Source of the DNA: Bacillus sp. V5-8f
Lineage (GTDB): Bacteria; Bacillota; Bacilli; Bacillales; DSM-1321
Length of the DNA stretch: 64,000 nt
Assembly: GCF_002863565.1 (NCBI RefSeq)
Contig: NZ_PGUW01000005.1
Location: 124,001 to 188,000, forward strand
Reading direction: 5' to 3'
Shown here: piece after piece, positions 47,555-60,123 of the stretch
Numbering within the stretch: position 1 is the stretch's first letter
Layout: each line of letters starts with the position of its first letter
Made by a program: the position numbers and the translations under genes
Notes under the pieces: generated by a model
Told to the model about the DNA's origin: nothing
Seen by the model: the letters and a program-made list of their open reading frames with translations, nothing else
Databases searched by the model: none

Positions 47555-47572
47555 TAAACTTTCCTCCTAGTC

Positions 47573-47935
47573 CTAAGGGTTCGTTACACGGACTCCCTGT
47601 ACAAAGATGTTAACGGAGTCAACAGCTAAGCCGACCGTTTTATCCAGGGTGTACTTCACTTTTGATTGGACATTATGCGCAACCTCGGAAATTTTCGTTC
47701 CGTAGCTCACGATTATGAACATATCAATATGTACTTCGTCATTTTCTTGGCGAACGATGACACCCTTAGTGAAGTTCTCTCTTCTCAATATTTCCGCGAT
47801 GCCGTCCTTCAATTGCTTTTTCGAGGCCATTCCCACTATTCCGTAACAATCGACAGCCGCTCCACCTGCAATAGTCGCAATAACATCGTTAGATATATCA
47901 ATTTGCCCGAATTTCGTTTGCAATTCAATAGACAT
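47573..47935 (-). CDS. yloU: Asp23/Gls24 family envelope stress protein YloU
   Basis: A 120-residue soluble protein of the Asp23/Gls24 family, with ISNDVIATIAGGAAVDCYGI and a C-terminal VGLAVDSVNIFVQGVRVTNP. Family members are linked to membrane or cell-envelope homeostasis. It is conserved directly before fakA, suggesting a functional tie to lipid metabolism. The precise role is unknown. It is divergent from rpmB. Confidence 0.93.
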   Translation of the reverse strand: MSIELQTKFGQIDISNDVIATIAGGAAVDCYGIVGMASKKQLKDGIAEILRRENFTKGVIVRQENDEVHIDMFIIVSYGTKISEVAHNVQSKVKYTLDKTVGLAVDSVNIFVQGVRVTNP

Positions 47936-48185
47936 ACTGCGTTCCCCCTTCTCTCAAATCTCCTTAGCTACAGACATTTTACTATATTGTCCCTTGTTTT
48001 AAAAGAAATAGTCGCACGTATACTAATAAATCAATTGTCATCAACTGATGTCAAGGTTTTTTTCTTTAATGGTTTGCATCACAAGTATTGCAATCTCTCA
48101 GGGGATATGATAAATTATTAAAGTATTTCTATTAAGACTTAAGATATTTTGAAACTTAAGCTTTCGGTAGTAAGGAGGGAAAAGA
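47936..48185. promoter_or_regulatory. Divergent promoter region of yloU and rpmB
   Basis: About 250 AT-rich bases. Plus strand TTGCAA (48088-48093), 17 bases, TAAATT (48111-48116) is the best rpmB promoter candidate. On the minus strand TTGACA and TTGATG elements around 48035-48055 could serve yloU, but no good -10 is correctly spaced. Confidence 0.4.
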
Positions 48186-48374
48186 ATGGCACGTCAATGT
48201 GTGATCACAGGAAGAAAAACTCGTTCCGGTAACAAACGCTCTCACGCAATGAACGCAAACAAGCGTACATGGGGCGCTAACCTTCAAAAAGTGCGTATTT
48301 TAGTTAACGGTAAACCTAAACGTGTATACGTATCTGCAAGAGCCCTTAAATCTGGCAAAGTGGAACGCGTATAA
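48186..48374 (+). CDS. rpmB: 50S ribosomal protein L28
   Basis: The only plus-strand gene in the window. The 62-residue product starts [20 protein letters not shown] and continues [18 protein letters not shown], the L28 signature. Only one cysteine is visible near the N-terminus, so it is the zinc-free form, as in B. subtilis RpmB. A strong AAGGAGGG lies nine bases upstream and an intrinsic terminator follows, so it is monocistronic. Confidence 0.98.
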   Translation: MARQCVITGRKTRSGNKRSHAMNANKRTWGANLQKVRILVNGKPKRVYVSARALKSGKVERV

Positions 48375-48381
48375 TGTTCAT

Positions 48382-48413
48382 GGCATCCTTTTTATTAGGA
48401 TGCCTTTTATTTT
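48382..48413 (+). terminator. Intrinsic terminator after rpmB
   Basis: GGCATCC, nine-base loop, GGATGCC, then TTTTATTTT. It begins seven bases after the rpmB stop. Confidence 0.92.
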
Positions 48414-48418
48414 GATAT

Positions 48419-48443
48419 AAAAAAACACCCCGCTACAGGGTGT
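48419..48443 (-). terminator. Intrinsic terminator after spoVM
   Basis: Minus strand ACACCC, short loop, GGGGTGT, then seven T residues. It lies back to back with the rpmB terminator. Confidence 0.82.
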
Positions 48444-48467
48444 AATAAATATAAGAAAAAAGGCCCA

Positions 48468-48548
48468 TCAACCTTTCTTAAATGCGCCAAGCATTGCCTT
48501 CACAAGGCCTCCCAGCACTTTTGGCAGTTTGATTGTATAAAATTTCAT
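48468..48548 (-). CDS. spoVM: Stage V sporulation protein M (26-residue amphipathic peptide)
   Basis: Tiny gene between thiN and rpmB. Translation from ATG 48548 gives 26 residues beginning MKFYTIKLPKVLGGLVKAML and ending in GAFKKG. This is the same length as B. subtilis SpoVM and keeps the helix-breaking Pro9. SpoVM is a curvature-sensing peptide that inserts in the outer forespore membrane and anchors SpoIVA, the base of the spore coat. AGAGGAGGGG lies about seven bases upstream. Expression is expected from sigma-E, but I could not identify a convincing sigma-E promoter. Its presence indicates that the organism sporulates. Confidence 0.95.
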   Translation of the reverse strand: MKFYTIKLPKVLGGLVKAMLGAFKKG

Positions 48549-48649
48549 AATGCCCCTCCTCTGTACATCTCGCTCATTTCAACAATCACTATAAAGCATA
48601 TTAGCGAATTCGGGATTATTATATTACATGGCAGCTTCAAGCGTGAACG

Positions 48650-49303
48650 CTAATCACTGCTTCTTATCACCATTAATATGCCATCCGAAAATGAAAAAGT
48701 ACCAGATTCGGAAATAAGTTCATTGCTGATGCATAATGTGGAACCGATCGTAATATCGCGGTTATCCAGAGGGTATTTAAAGCCTGTCAAGGTGATTCCT
48801 TTTACTTTTTTTGTGGCCGGGACAAAAGACACATATTTTTTTCCGCTGATCGCTTCTATTTGATAGATACCCGGACTTTTAACCGTTAAGATATTGGTTT
48901 GATCAATAATGAAGATTTCAGTAGCCGGATGTTTGTCCAGAATATCCTGTCTTAATAGCAGCTGGATGTTTGCCAACAAATGGTCGAGGCGCCCGCCAGT
49001 CGCCCCAAATATATAAATCTTGGCGGGATTTTGTGCGGCAGCCCAGTTTAAAGCAATTTCAAGGTCGGTTTCATCCTTCTCAGACGGATAAAGATGGATA
49101 TCTTTCATTCTACTCTGTATAGCAAGAAGCTCTGTTTCCGAAACCGAATCGAAATCACCGAAAGCAGCACGGGGATTGATGTCGTTTTCAAGCAAGGTAT
49201 AGACTCCCTTGTCTACCCCGACCCAGAAAGCTTCCATTTCTTTGTATATTTCCAAGTCTGGCAAACATTCAGGAGGACCGCCTGCCAAAATACAGATATT
49301 CAT
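48650..49303 (-). CDS. thiN: Thiamine pyrophosphokinase ThiN
   Basis: Converts thiamine to thiamine diphosphate using ATP. The 217-residue protein starts MNICILAGGPPECLPDLEIY and has VGVDKGVYTLLENDINPRAA, FGDFDSVSETELLAI with the acidic metal site, DETDLEIALNWA and IFGATGGRLDHLLANIQLLL. The C-terminal thiamine-binding beta part is present, so the gene is complete. It lies downstream of rpe, separated by a large hairpin repeat. Confidence 0.95.
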   Translation of the reverse strand: MNICILAGGPPECLPDLEIYKEMEAFWVGVDKGVYTLLENDINPRAAFGDFDSVSETELLAIQSRMKDIHLYPSEKDETDLEIALNWAAAQNPAKIYIFGATGGRLDHLLANIQLLLRQDILDKHPATEIFIIDQTNILTVKSPGIYQIEAISGKKYVSFVPATKKVKGITLTGFKYPLDNRDITIGSTLCISNELISESGTFSFSDGILMVIRSSD

Positions 49304-49325
49304 ATTATCACTCTTTCATAGAAAT

Positions 49326-49421
49326 GCGGAAGCGCCCTGTTCAGCCCGGACAAGCATAAGGCGCACCTCTCCGGAGAGGGGTTAGCCTTATGCTTGTCCG
49401 GGCTGGGCGTTGAAGCTAGAC
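49326..49421. repeat. Dispersed hairpin repeat, copy A (thiN-rpe gap)
   Basis: Arms 49342-49362 and 49385-49405 are 21-base perfect inverted repeats (CAGCCCGGACAAGCATAAGG plus C, and its complement). The loop contains a second perfect palindrome, CCTCTCCGGAGAGG (49366-49379). The outer ends GCGGAAGCGCC and GGCGTTGAAGCTAGACA match copies B and C. No transposase or coding frame is inside. Confidence 0.85.
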
Positions 49422-49460
49422 ATCAAAACATGTTGAGAATTTTTATATTTTCTTATCTTT

Positions 49461-50117
49461 TTAGAGGCAGCTATTGCCCCTTAACGCCTGAATCGCTTTT
49501 TGCCGATCAGGCTGATTGTAAATGGCCGAGCCGGCAACCAGGACAGTGGCACCATGTTCCATGCACAGCCGGGCAGTTTCTTCATTTATGCCGCCATCAA
49601 CTTCAATTTCAATGCTGCGCCCGTTCTGCTTGGAAAGGTTCTTGACTTCGGTTATTTTCGGCAGAACCGATTTAATAAATGTTTGCCCGCCAAAACCGGG
49701 ATTGACAGACATTAAAAGGACCATGTCAACATCATCTATAACGTGCTGAATGGTAGACACCGGCGTGGCAGGGTTTAAAACGACCCCCGCCTTGACGCCA
49801 AACGACTTGATCAATTGTATTGTACGGTGAAGATGTTTACATGCTTCCACATGGACTGTGATGTAATCAGCACCAGCTTTGGCAAAAGCTTCTATATATG
49901 AATCAGGATTCTCAATCATTAAGTGGACATCGAGTGGCAGCTTCGTTACCGGCCTGATCGCCTCTACAACCAAAGGTCCGATCGTAATGTTCGGTACAAA
50001 ATGTCCATCCATTACATCCACATGGATATAATCCGCTCCCCCTTTTTCTACATCAATAATTTCTTCCCCCAGTCTTGAAAAATCGGCGGACAAAATAGAA
50101 GGGGCTATTTTTACCAT
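49461..50117 (-). CDS. rpe: Ribulose-phosphate 3-epimerase
   Basis: Interconverts ribulose 5-phosphate and xylulose 5-phosphate in the pentose phosphate pathway. The TIM-barrel protein of 218 residues has [38 protein letters not shown] with the metal-binding His and Asp, [38 protein letters not shown] and [17 protein letters not shown] 50117 follows GAGGT; the TTG two codons earlier overlaps the rsgA stop and is less likely. Confidence 0.97.
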   Translation of the reverse strand: MVKIAPSILSADFSRLGEEIIDVEKGGADYIHVDVMDGHFVPNITIGPLVVEAIRPVTKLPLDVHLMIENPDSYIEAFAKAGADYITVHVEACKHLHRTIQLIKSFGVKAGVVLNPATPVSTIQHVIDDVDMVLLMSVNPGFGGQTFIKSVLPKITEVKNLSKQNGRSIEIEVDGGINEETARLCMEHGATVLVAGSAIYNQPDRQKAIQALRGNSCL

Positions 50118-50119
50118 AG

Positions 50120-51001
50120 TCAATACCTCGGCTTTCTCTCTTTAATTTCTTCCAGGAATTGTATATAATGTGTGTAACGATAAGGCTTGATTTCTCCTGC
50201 CTCTACCGCCCCTTTGACAGCGCATTTCGGTTCCTTGTCATGCAAACAGCCCCGGAATTTACAATTTTCCCCCGTTCGGTAAATATCAGGAAAACAGTAC
50301 GACAGACGGTCAGCCTCGATCTCCAAAAACTCCAGTGAACTGAAGCCGGGCGTGTCTGCAACAAGCCCTGTGCCGATATGGATCAACTCAACATGCCTTG
50401 TTGTATGCTTCCCTCTGCCAAGATGTGAAGAAATGTCATTGGTCTTCAGTTCCAGGTCTGGGTTAATTGCATTTAACAGGGAGGACTTACCGACACCCGA
50501 TTGGCCGGCAAAGACGCTTATTTTATTTTGTAGGTACGGTTTCAATTGTTCAATGCCATCGGTAGTTACGGATGAAGTGGTCAAGACAGGGTATCCAATC
50601 GCCTCATAGTCTTTCACATAATCCTCTAGTTCGTTTTTTTGATCTTCAGGAACAAGGTCCATTTTGCTGATGCATATGATGGGATCGATTTCTTTATCTT
50701 CAATCAGTACAAGAAAACGGTCAAGCAGTGCGGTACTAAAGTCAGGTTCGACAGCGGAAAAAACCAGGACTGCCTGGTCAACATTCGCAATCGGGGGACG
50801 TAAAAGCTCATTTTTACGGTCTTTGATTTCTAAAATATATCCATCCGTAGGATTTTCTGCTTGATAGACAACATAATCCCCTACAAGAGGCGTCACTTTA
50901 TTTTTACGGAATACCCCGCGGCCGCGACACTGGATTGTTTCCTTCCCATCAAGTACATAATAAAAGCCACTTAACGCCTTAATAATTTTGCCTTCTGGCA
51001 T
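50120..51001 (-). CDS. rsgA: Small ribosomal subunit biogenesis GTPase RsgA (CpgA/YloQ)
   Basis: Circularly permuted GTPase that matures the 30S subunit. In B. subtilis, CpgA is phosphorylated by PrkC. The 293-residue protein has an N-terminal OB fold ([20 protein letters not shown]), G4 CISKMDLV before G1 [17 protein letters not shown]3 DTPGFSS, and a C-terminal zinc site CYCFPD-type region through [20 protein letters not shown]. Its location after prkC and prpC agrees with a kinase-substrate link. Confidence 0.96.
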   Translation of the reverse strand: MPEGKIIKALSGFYYVLDGKETIQCRGRGVFRKNKVTPLVGDYVVYQAENPTDGYILEIKDRKNELLRPPIANVDQAVLVFSAVEPDFSTALLDRFLVLIEDKEIDPIICISKMDLVPEDQKNELEDYVKDYEAIGYPVLTTSSVTTDGIEQLKPYLQNKISVFAGQSGVGKSSLLNAINPDLELKTNDISSHLGRGKHTTRHVELIHIGTGLVADTPGFSSLEFLEIEADRLSYCFPDIYRTGENCKFRGCLHDKEPKCAVKGAVEAGEIKPYRYTHYIQFLEEIKERKPRY

Positions 51002-51025
51002 AGGTTCACTCCTTTATATGCAGAA

Positions 51026-53026
51026 TTACTCAGGATATGGGACCACTTCATCGATGAGCACAGTATCATCCCTCATCACCTTGTAACCAGCCTTCTTATC
51101 TTGAGTTACAGTCAAAGTCAAACTCCGTTTAGCAGGCTCCACTATGGAAAACGTTTCAGCTGGCACGGTCATGCTGCGGGTCATATCCTCTATGAAAATC
51201 TTTATTGCTTGGGGTTTGCCTGGTTCTTCCGGAGCATATGGGATGACAATGTCTTTCGTAACATCTTTTGGAGGGAGCTGCTCTTTACCTTTTGACAGGA
51301 CTACATTTACTTTGCTCCCTTTGGATATGCTAGCATAAGGCCCCGGATTTTGTGAAATTACCAAGCCTTTACCTATTGAATCATGGAATACTTCACTTTC
51401 CACGTTTATATTGATTCCAGCCTCGTTTTCATACTCATCCAGCTTATCCCTGTCAAAGTTCGTTAAATCCTTTAATGCAAATTTTTCCAGTCCTTTGCTT
51501 ATAGTTACATGAAACTCGGTTTCTGACGGGACTACTTTGCTTCCCGCTCCAGGATCCTGGGAAAGGATCGTCCCTGGTTCACTGTCGTCAAATTCTTCTG
51601 CAGTCTTTACATCCTTAAAGCCTAATTCTTTTATTATTGGTTCCACATCTTTTATGTTTCTTTCTGTATAATTGGAAACCTCGACTTTTTCTTTCCCTAA
51701 ACTTTGATATATATTTACTGTTGCACCTTCTTTTACTACCGTTCCTGCATCTGGATCTGTTTTGATCACTTTGCCGTCTTCGATTTTCTCATCCTCAATC
51801 CGGATGGTATTGCCAACTTCCAATCCGGCTTCAAGGAGCATGGTAATGGCATCATCCATTTCCTGTCCTGATACGTCAGGGACTTTTAATTCATCAGGGG
51901 CAAACATCTTTGGGAAAACAGTAATGGTTAAAATCCCCAGTATTGCAAGTATCAAAAAGGTAGAAACTAAGAGTATCGTAAGCTTACTCTTCTTTTTACC
52001 GTCTTTGTACTTTTTCTTCTTATTCTTGTGTTTTTCAGCCTTCTCCACAAGCTTCGTGTCCGCATCCAAAGCAATTATTCGCTCCGGGCCCCGGATAATG
52101 GTTTCATCTGTGTTATCTGAAATTCCGTCATCAGATGTTATGATGGGAATTGCCTTGGTGGCATCTGCATCTTCGGGTATATGGAACGGTTTCTCGTTAA
52201 GCCTCTCGACATCTAGTGCAGTCCTAATATCATCCTGCATGTCATCGACACTTTCGTATCTATAAAAAGAATCCTTTGCTGTGGCCTTCAGGATTACATT
52301 CTCAACACTTTGCGGTATTTCCGGATTCCAACGTTTTGGCGATGGCGTTTCTGACTGCAAATGCTTTAGGGCAATGGAAACCGCCGATTCTCCTGAAAAA
52401 GGCAGCCGCCCTGTCATCAACTCAAACATTACGATGCCTAGTGAGTAAATATCCGATTTTTTATTGGCCATGCCACCTCGCGCCTGCTCTGGTGAAAGGT
52501 AGTGAACAGACCCGAGTACAGCGTTTGTTTGGGTGATATTCGTCGCACTTAGCGCCATAGCAATACCAAAATCGGTAATTTTAACATTGCCCTTTTCATC
52601 TATTAAAATATTTTGCGGTTTGATATCTCTGTGGATAATTCCGTTTTGATGGGCGTGAGCAATGGCAGCCGTGATTTGCTTCATGATATCGAGCGCTTTT
52701 TCAATCGGTATCGGGTAGTGTTTCTGTATGTATTGTTTAAGAGTCAGTCCCTTAACGTATTCCATAACAATATAATAAATGTCATCCTCTTCCCCAACGT
52801 CATAAATGCTTACGATATTCGAATGGGCAAGGCTTGTTGCCGATTGTGCTTCCCTGTTAAAGCGTTTAATGAACTGTTCATCATTAGAAAAATCCATGCG
52901 GAGAATCTTTAGGGCCACATCACGTTCAAGAATCATATCGCGGGCAAGATACACATTTGCCATGCCGCCGCCGCCAACCATGTCCAAAAGCTTGTAACGG
53001 CCGTTAATTCTTCTCCCAATTAACAT
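51026..53026 (-). CDS. prkC: Serine/threonine protein kinase PrkC with PASTA domains
   Basis: Membrane kinase that senses peptidoglycan fragments and promotes spore germination and stationary-phase survival. The 666-residue protein has a kinase domain with GGGGMANVYLA, VALKIL (Lys), HRDIKPQN (about 132-139), DFGIA, and an activation segment rich in Thr (TNITQTNAVLGSVHYLSPEQ). One transmembrane helix follows a Lys-rich stop (about 348-371), then three extracellular PASTA repeats, then an Ig-like tail. ATG 53026 gives MLIGRRINGRYKL as in B. subtilis; an overlapping GTG three codons earlier is possible. Confidence 0.97.
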   Translation of the reverse strand: MLIGRRINGRYKLLDMVGGGGMANVYLARDMILERDVALKILRMDFSNDEQFIKRFNREAQSATSLAHSNIVSIYDVGEEDDIYYIVMEYVKGLTLKQYIQKHYPIPIEKALDIMKQITAAIAHAHQNGIIHRDIKPQNILIDEKGNVKITDFGIAMALSATNITQTNAVLGSVHYLSPEQARGGMANKKSDIYSLGIVMFELMTGRLPFSGESAVSIALKHLQSETPSPKRWNPEIPQSVENVILKATAKDSFYRYESVDDMQDDIRTALDVERLNEKPFHIPEDADATKAIPIITSDDGISDNTDETIIRGPERIIALDADTKLVEKAEKHKNKKKKYKDGKKKSKLTILLVSTFLILAILGILTITVFPKMFAPDELKVPDVSGQEMDDAITMLLEAGLEVGNTIRIEDEKIEDGKVIKTDPDAGTVVKEGATVNIYQSLGKEKVEVSNYTERNIKDVEPIIKELGFKDVKTAEEFDDSEPGTILSQDPGAGSKVVPSETEFHVTISKGLEKFALKDLTNFDRDKLDEYENEAGININVESEVFHDSIGKGLVISQNPGPYASISKGSKVNVVLSKGKEQLPPKDVTKDIVIPYAPEEPGKPQAIKIFIEDMTRSMTVPAETFSIVEPAKRSLTLTVTQDKKAGYKVMRDDTVLIDEVVPYPE

Positions 53027-53031
53027 CCGCT

Positions 53032-53781
53032 TCACCCGCTTTCACTTTTATCTTGATATCCGACAATGGCAAGGGTGATATTATCTTCACCGCCGTGATC
53101 GTTGGCTAAATCGATTAGCAAACCGGCTTTTTCATCAAGAGTCCGATCTTCGCTCACAATGGATAGCATTTCCGATTCCGATACCTTGTTAGAAAGTCCA
53201 TCCGAGCATAGGATTAGCGTGTCCCCTTCTTCAAAGACAATCGTTCTGACATCCATTTCCACAGTTGGTTCCGTCCCCAACGCACGTAGTAAAACATTCT
53301 TCCTCGGATGATGCTCTGCATCTTCCTTGGTAATTTGGCCGGACCGGACAAGCTCGTTAACCAAAGAGTGATCTTCGGTGACCTGCTTAAAACCAGATTC
53401 ATTATTTAAATAACAGCGGCTGTCGCCTATATTTGCGATGGTCGCGAATTTATCGGTACAAAGGGCCGCTACAATCGTCGTCCCCATGCCCTGGCATTCG
53501 GTGTTTTCCTGGGCGTGCTCGAAAAGCGACCGGTTCACTTTCTCGATATTCTTCACGAGCCAGCTTTCCGCTTCTTGCGCCGTTTGGATTGATTTACTTT
53601 CCTGCCAGTGTTTACTCAAAATTTCAACCGCCATTAGACTTGCTACATCACCGGCGCGGTGTCCGCCCATGCCATCAGCAACGATGGCAAAGCGTACACC
53701 CTCCGGATTGATAAATACCCCGCCATTATCCTCATTGTGCTGGCGGACCTTCCCGCGGTCTGTCTTAAAAACTGCATTCAT
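53032..53781 (-). CDS. prpC: PP2C-type protein phosphatase PrpC
   Basis: Mn-dependent phosphatase that reverses PrkC phosphorylation. The 249-residue protein has PP2C motifs in order: RQHNEDNGGVFINPEG, FAIVADGMGGHRAGDVASLM, IANIGDSRCYL, TEDHSLVNELVRSG, LILCSDGLSNKVSESEM and GGEDNITLAIVGY. All metal-binding aspartates are present. ATG 53781 follows GAGGTGA; 22 upstream in-frame codons overlap rlmN and are excluded. It is directly upstream of prkC with 5 bases between. Confidence 0.97.
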   Translation of the reverse strand: MNAVFKTDRGKVRQHNEDNGGVFINPEGVRFAIVADGMGGHRAGDVASLMAVEILSKHWQESKSIQTAQEAESWLVKNIEKVNRSLFEHAQENTECQGMGTTIVAALCTDKFATIANIGDSRCYLNNESGFKQVTEDHSLVNELVRSGQITKEDAEHHPRKNVLLRALGTEPTVEMDVRTIVFEEGDTLILCSDGLSNKVSESEMLSIVSEDRTLDEKAGLLIDLANDHGGEDNITLAIVGYQDKSESG

Positions 53782-53785
53782 AGGT

Positions 53786-54877
53786 TCACCTCGTTTCTTC
53801 TTTTCGCTCCTTCGCACGAAGCTGGCCGCATGCCGCGTCAATATCATGGCCCTGTTCCCTTCGGATCGTTACATTAATTCCACGCTTTTTCAAGGTTTTT
53901 TCAAATGCAAATATTTGTTCTCGAGGTGTTCGTACATAGTTACGTTCAGGTACATAGTTAACTGGTATCAAGTTTACATGGCATTTGATATCTTTGATCA
54001 GTTCTGCGAGTTGTTCGGCATGTTCCACCTGGTCATTTTCACCGCCGAATAGCCCATATTCAAAGCTGATCCTTCTTCCGGTCTTTTCCGTATAATATTT
54101 TACTGCTTCAATAAGGTCTGGGAGCTTATAAGCACGATTGATCGGCATCAGTTTTGTTCTTAATTCGGAATTTGGGGCATGCAACGAAATAGCAAAGTTT
54201 ATTTGCAGGCTTTCATCAGCAAATTTGTAAATTTTCGGTATGATTCCGCTTGTTGATACAGTAATATGGCGTGCCCCGATGTTTAGCCCTTTTTCATGGT
54301 TGATATTTTTCAAAAACGACATCATCTCTTCGTAATTATCGAAAGGTTCGCCAATGCCCATGATAACCACGGAGCTTACACGTTCATCAGTTTCATCAAG
54401 CGCCTGTTGTACTTTTACTACCTGGGCAACAATTTCTCCTGCCTCAAGATTACGTTTTAAGCCCCCAAGAGTGGACGCACAGAAAGTACACCCAATGCGG
54501 CAGCCAACCTGAGTAGTCACACAAACAGAATTTCCATAATCATGTCGCATTAATACTGTTTCAATAGAAGACCCATCATGAAGTTCAAACAAGAACTTGA
54601 TTGTTCCGTCTTTAGAAGTTTGCTGGATCAGTGTATTAAGAGTTGTGATTGTAAACTGATCTTCAAGCTTTTCTCTCAATGATTTTGAAAGGTTTGACAT
54701 ATCCTCGAAGCTCTTCACCCGTTTTTTATAAAGCCATTCAAAAATCTGTTCCCCTCTAAAAGGTTTTTCCCCATTTTCTGTGAGCCATTCCTTTATTTCA
54801 TGTAATTCCAGCGAATAAATGGATGGCTTACGCTGTGTTGTTTCTTTCTTTTTTCTTGTTGTTGTAATCTCTGCCAT
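53786..54877 (-). CDS. rlmN: 23S rRNA (adenine-C2)-methyltransferase RlmN
   Basis: Radical SAM enzyme methylating A2503 of 23S rRNA and A37 of some tRNAs. The 363-residue protein has the iron-sulfur CxxxCxxC in [20 protein letters not shown], the [20 protein letters not shown] segment and a second catalytic cysteine in [13 protein letters not shown] near the C-terminus. It overlaps the rsmB stop by one base and is followed by prpC. Confidence 0.97.
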   Translation of the reverse strand: MAEITTTRKKKETTQRKPSIYSLELHEIKEWLTENGEKPFRGEQIFEWLYKKRVKSFEDMSNLSKSLREKLEDQFTITTLNTLIQQTSKDGTIKFLFELHDGSSIETVLMRHDYGNSVCVTTQVGCRIGCTFCASTLGGLKRNLEAGEIVAQVVKVQQALDETDERVSSVVIMGIGEPFDNYEEMMSFLKNINHEKGLNIGARHITVSTSGIIPKIYKFADESLQINFAISLHAPNSELRTKLMPINRAYKLPDLIEAVKYYTEKTGRRISFEYGLFGGENDQVEHAEQLAELIKDIKCHVNLIPVNYVPERNYVRTPREQIFAFEKTLKKRGINVTIRREQGHDIDAACGQLRAKERKEETR

Positions 54878-56226
54878 TATTGCACCTTCTTCCTAAAGCT
54901 TGCGATGAAAAACCCATCGCTGCTAAAATATTGCGGGAATACCTGGAGGAAATATCCTTCTACAAACGGTTTGACGTTTTCCGGCAATCTGTCTGCCAGC
55001 GTAACATCCGCTTCAAATTCAGGATGCTTTTCCAAAAAGCTTGCGGCTACTCGCTCATTTTCTTCACGGTCTACCGTGCAAGTACTATATATTAATCGTC
55101 CGCCTTTTTTCAAAAGAGGCGCACTTGCATCCAGGAGCTGTTCCTGGATTGCGGATAATCTTGAGACATCTTCCGGTGACTTTGTGTATTTTACATCGGG
55201 TTTTCTTCTCATGACACCAAAACCGGAGCAGGGAGCATCCACCAGGATCCTGTCAAAACCTTCTTTGCTGAATATCTCTCCAACTTTACGGCTGTCTGCG
55301 GCATAGGTTTTAATATTTCTTAATCCAAGCCGCTCCGCCTGTTCATTGATCAGTTTTACTTTGTGCTCATGAAGGTCGATTGCATTCACCTGTCCGGTTG
55401 TCAACCCTTCCGCAATATGGGTCGTTTTGCCTCCGGGAGCTGCACAACAGTCCAGCACCATATCGTTGCCGGCAGCCCCAAGAGCATGGGCCACGAGCAT
55501 GGAGCTTTCATCCTGGATTGTCAGGTAACCCATCTTATAACTTTCTGAGTATGCGAGGTTACCTCTTAAGCAGAGGATTGCTTCAGGCGCAACTTCACTT
55601 TTTTCCACGTGGTAGCCTTCTTCAGTTAAAGCACTGATGGCCTCATCACGAGATAATTTCTTGATATTTACCCTGGCTGATTGAAGTGGGGCAACAAGAT
55701 TGATTTCACACATTTCTTTTGTTTTCTCAAACCCAAATTGATTGATCCATCTTTTCACCAGCCAAATAGGGTGGCTCGTTTCAATGGACAGCCGTTCTGC
55801 TTCATCCTCGATTGCTTCGAGTGAAGGGATTCCTTTTCGCTGAATATTTCTAAGCACTCCATTAACCATAGAAGAGATCCCTTTATGCCCGCGGTTCTTT
55901 GCAATTTCAACCCCTTCGAAAAGAATGGCATGGTCTGGAATCTTATCTAAAAAGACCATTTGATAAAGGGACATCCTAAGAAGGCTAATGACCCAGGACT
56001 GTGTCTTCTTTTGGTTTTTTATAAAAGGCTGAAGATAATAATCAAGTGTCATTTTTCTCTGAATCGTTCCATAAATGATTTCTGTCAGCAAACCGCTGTC
56101 CGGACCTTCGAGGCCATGTTTTTTAATCATCGAATTTAACAATAGATTGCTGTAAGATTGGTTTTTCTCGACCGATTCAAGTACATCGAGCGCAATTTCA
56201 CGCACCGTCTTTTTAGTTTGTTTCAT
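54877..56226 (-). CDS. rsmB: 16S rRNA (cytosine-C5-967)-methyltransferase RsmB
   Basis: Makes m5C967 in 16S rRNA. The 449-residue protein has an N-terminal NusB-like RNA-binding domain ([20 protein letters not shown]). The C-terminal SAM methyltransferase has [40 protein letters not shown] and the catalytic Cys in [17 protein letters not shown]. It overlaps fmt by 14 bases and rlmN by one, part of a tightly coupled translation-factor operon. Confidence 0.97.
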   Translation of the reverse strand: MKQTKKTVREIALDVLESVEKNQSYSNLLLNSMIKKHGLEGPDSGLLTEIIYGTIQRKMTLDYYLQPFIKNQKKTQSWVISLLRMSLYQMVFLDKIPDHAILFEGVEIAKNRGHKGISSMVNGVLRNIQRKGIPSLEAIEDEAERLSIETSHPIWLVKRWINQFGFEKTKEMCEINLVAPLQSARVNIKKLSRDEAISALTEEGYHVEKSEVAPEAILCLRGNLAYSESYKMGYLTIQDESSMLVAHALGAAGNDMVLDCCAAPGGKTTHIAEGLTTGQVNAIDLHEHKVKLINEQAERLGLRNIKTYAADSRKVGEIFSKEGFDRILVDAPCSGFGVMRRKPDVKYTKSPEDVSRLSAIQEQLLDASAPLLKKGGRLIYSTCTVDREENERVAASFLEKHPEFEADVTLADRLPENVKPFVEGYFLQVFPQYFSSDGFFIASFRKKVQ

Positions 56227-57172
56227 GTTTTTCTCCTAACTTCATTCCCGGCTTTATAAATGACCCGGCGCCGTGCAGATAGTCACCTGCCTTCATTTTT
56301 TTCTTGCCTGAAGGCTGCAGCACGGTGATTAGGATGGATGTTTCATTTCCCGTAGCAACCAGCATACCGTTCTGGTCCACATCGAGAATTTCACCTGGAA
56401 CCCCACTCTTCCCCGGCTTGAGCTTATTTGCTTCCCATATTTTCATGATATTTCCGTTCAATAAGGTGTAAGCAACCGGCCATGGGTTCAAACCGCGGAT
56501 ATGGTTATAAATCTCTTCCCCGCTGCGGTCCCAGTCTATTTTCTCCTGTTCACGTTTTATATTCGGGGCAAAAGTCGCTTTATTATCATCCTGTTTGATA
56601 GGAGTAATCTCTCCATTAATGATTAATGGAATGGTTTCGGACAATAAATCGGCGCCAAGAGCGCTCAGTTTATCATGTAGTGTCCCTACATTATCATCTT
56701 CTTCGATCTTGACTTCCTCTTGGGTTAATATATCGCCGGCATCGAGCTTTTCGGCCATGTACATAATGGTTATGCCCGTTTTTTCTTTCCCCTGTAATAT
56801 AGAGTAATGGATTGGCGCGCCTCCTCGTAGCTCAGGAAGAAGGGAAGCATGCACATTGATGCAGCCGAACTGTGGCGCCTCCAGGAGTTCCTTCGGCAAT
56901 ATTTGTCCAAAAGCCGCCGTAATGATTAAATCTGCATCCAGCGCGATGATTTCATCCATTTCTTCTTGGTTTCTTATCTTTTCCGGCTGAAATACCGAGA
57001 TGCCGTGCTTTTGGGCCTCTACCTTTACTGGAGGAGGGGTCAGTACTTTTTTTCTGCCAACCGGCCTGTCGGGCTGAGTTACGACACCGATTACTTCATA
57101 GCCATCCCGGATGATTCTTTGCAGTACCGGAACGGAAAAGTCAGGTGTGCCCATAAAGACTATTTTCGTCAT
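56213..57172 (-). CDS. fmt: Methionyl-tRNA formyltransferase
   Basis: Formylates initiator Met-tRNA with 10-formyl-tetrahydrofolate. The 319-residue protein starts [20 protein letters not shown] and has the catalytic Asn and His in [20 protein letters not shown] and Asp in [18 protein letters not shown]. The C-terminal tRNA-binding OB domain ([20 protein letters not shown]) is present. It overlaps def by four bases, pairing formylation with later deformylation. Confidence 0.97.
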   Translation of the reverse strand: MTKIVFMGTPDFSVPVLQRIIRDGYEVIGVVTQPDRPVGRKKVLTPPPVKVEAQKHGISVFQPEKIRNQEEMDEIIALDADLIITAAFGQILPKELLEAPQFGCINVHASLLPELRGGAPIHYSILQGKEKTGITIMYMAEKLDAGDILTQEEVKIEEDDNVGTLHDKLSALGADLLSETIPLIINGEITPIKQDDNKATFAPNIKREQEKIDWDRSGEEIYNHIRGLNPWPVAYTLLNGNIMKIWEANKLKPGKSGVPGEILDVDQNGMLVATGNETSILITVLQPSGKKKMKAGDYLHGAGSFIKPGMKLGEKHETN

Positions 57173-57654
57173 TCTTCTCCATACCTTTCCAACTCTTCTT
57201 CAGTTAAGTATTTGGAAACCTTGCTTGTAAATAATACACCATTCAAATGGTCTATTTCGTGCTGAATCGCCCGGGCAAGGAAATCCTCGGCTTCACGCTC
57301 ATAGATTCTCCCAAAACGGTCCTGCGCCCGGATTTTAACTTTATAGGGGCGAGTTACTTCCCCGTATACACCAGGAAAACTAAGGCACCCTTCCGGATCG
57401 GTCTGTTCACCTGATGCTTCCATAATTTCTGGGTTGACCATTTCAATAATTCCAGTATCGTCCCCTATATCAACCACGGCAATTTGTTTCTTCACGCCAA
57501 CCTGGGGTGCGGCGAGGCCAACCCCATCAGCTTCAAGCATTGTTTCATGCATGTTATTTAACAGCTTTGCCAAATTTCTATCAAAACTTGTTACTTTTGC
57601 GCATTTTTGTTTCAGAATTTTATCCGGAAACATAACGATTGGTAAAATAGCCAA
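57169..57654 (-). CDS. def: Peptide deformylase, TTG start
   Basis: Removes the N-formyl group from new proteins. The 161-residue enzyme has all three metal/active-site motifs: [22 protein letters not shown] (Cys ligand) and [14 protein letters not shown] (two His, catalytic Glu). The start is TTG at 57654, giving (M)[13 protein letters not shown], with AGGAGG about 11 bases upstream. An internal ATG seven codons later would cut into the first conserved strand. It lies between priA and fmt. Confidence 0.96.
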   Translation of the reverse strand: MAILPIVMFPDKILKQKCAKVTSFDRNLAKLLNNMHETMLEADGVGLAAPQVGVKKQIAVVDIGDDTGIIEMVNPEIMEASGEQTDPEGCLSFPGVYGEVTRPYKVKIRAQDRFGRIYEREAEDFLARAIQHEIDHLNGVLFTSKVSKYLTEEELERYGEE

Positions 57655-57705
57655 AGAAAAATAAACCTCCTAATAAGAAAAGCCAAAAGCGTAGAAAATT
57701 GCCTG

Positions 57706-60117
<2,412 letters not shown>

Positions 60118-60123
60118 GAATCA

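Noticed and set aside
49326-49421. Insertion sequence or bidirectional terminator
   Set aside because: No transposase frame and no U-run on either strand. Ends match other non-coding copies, so annotated as a repeat.
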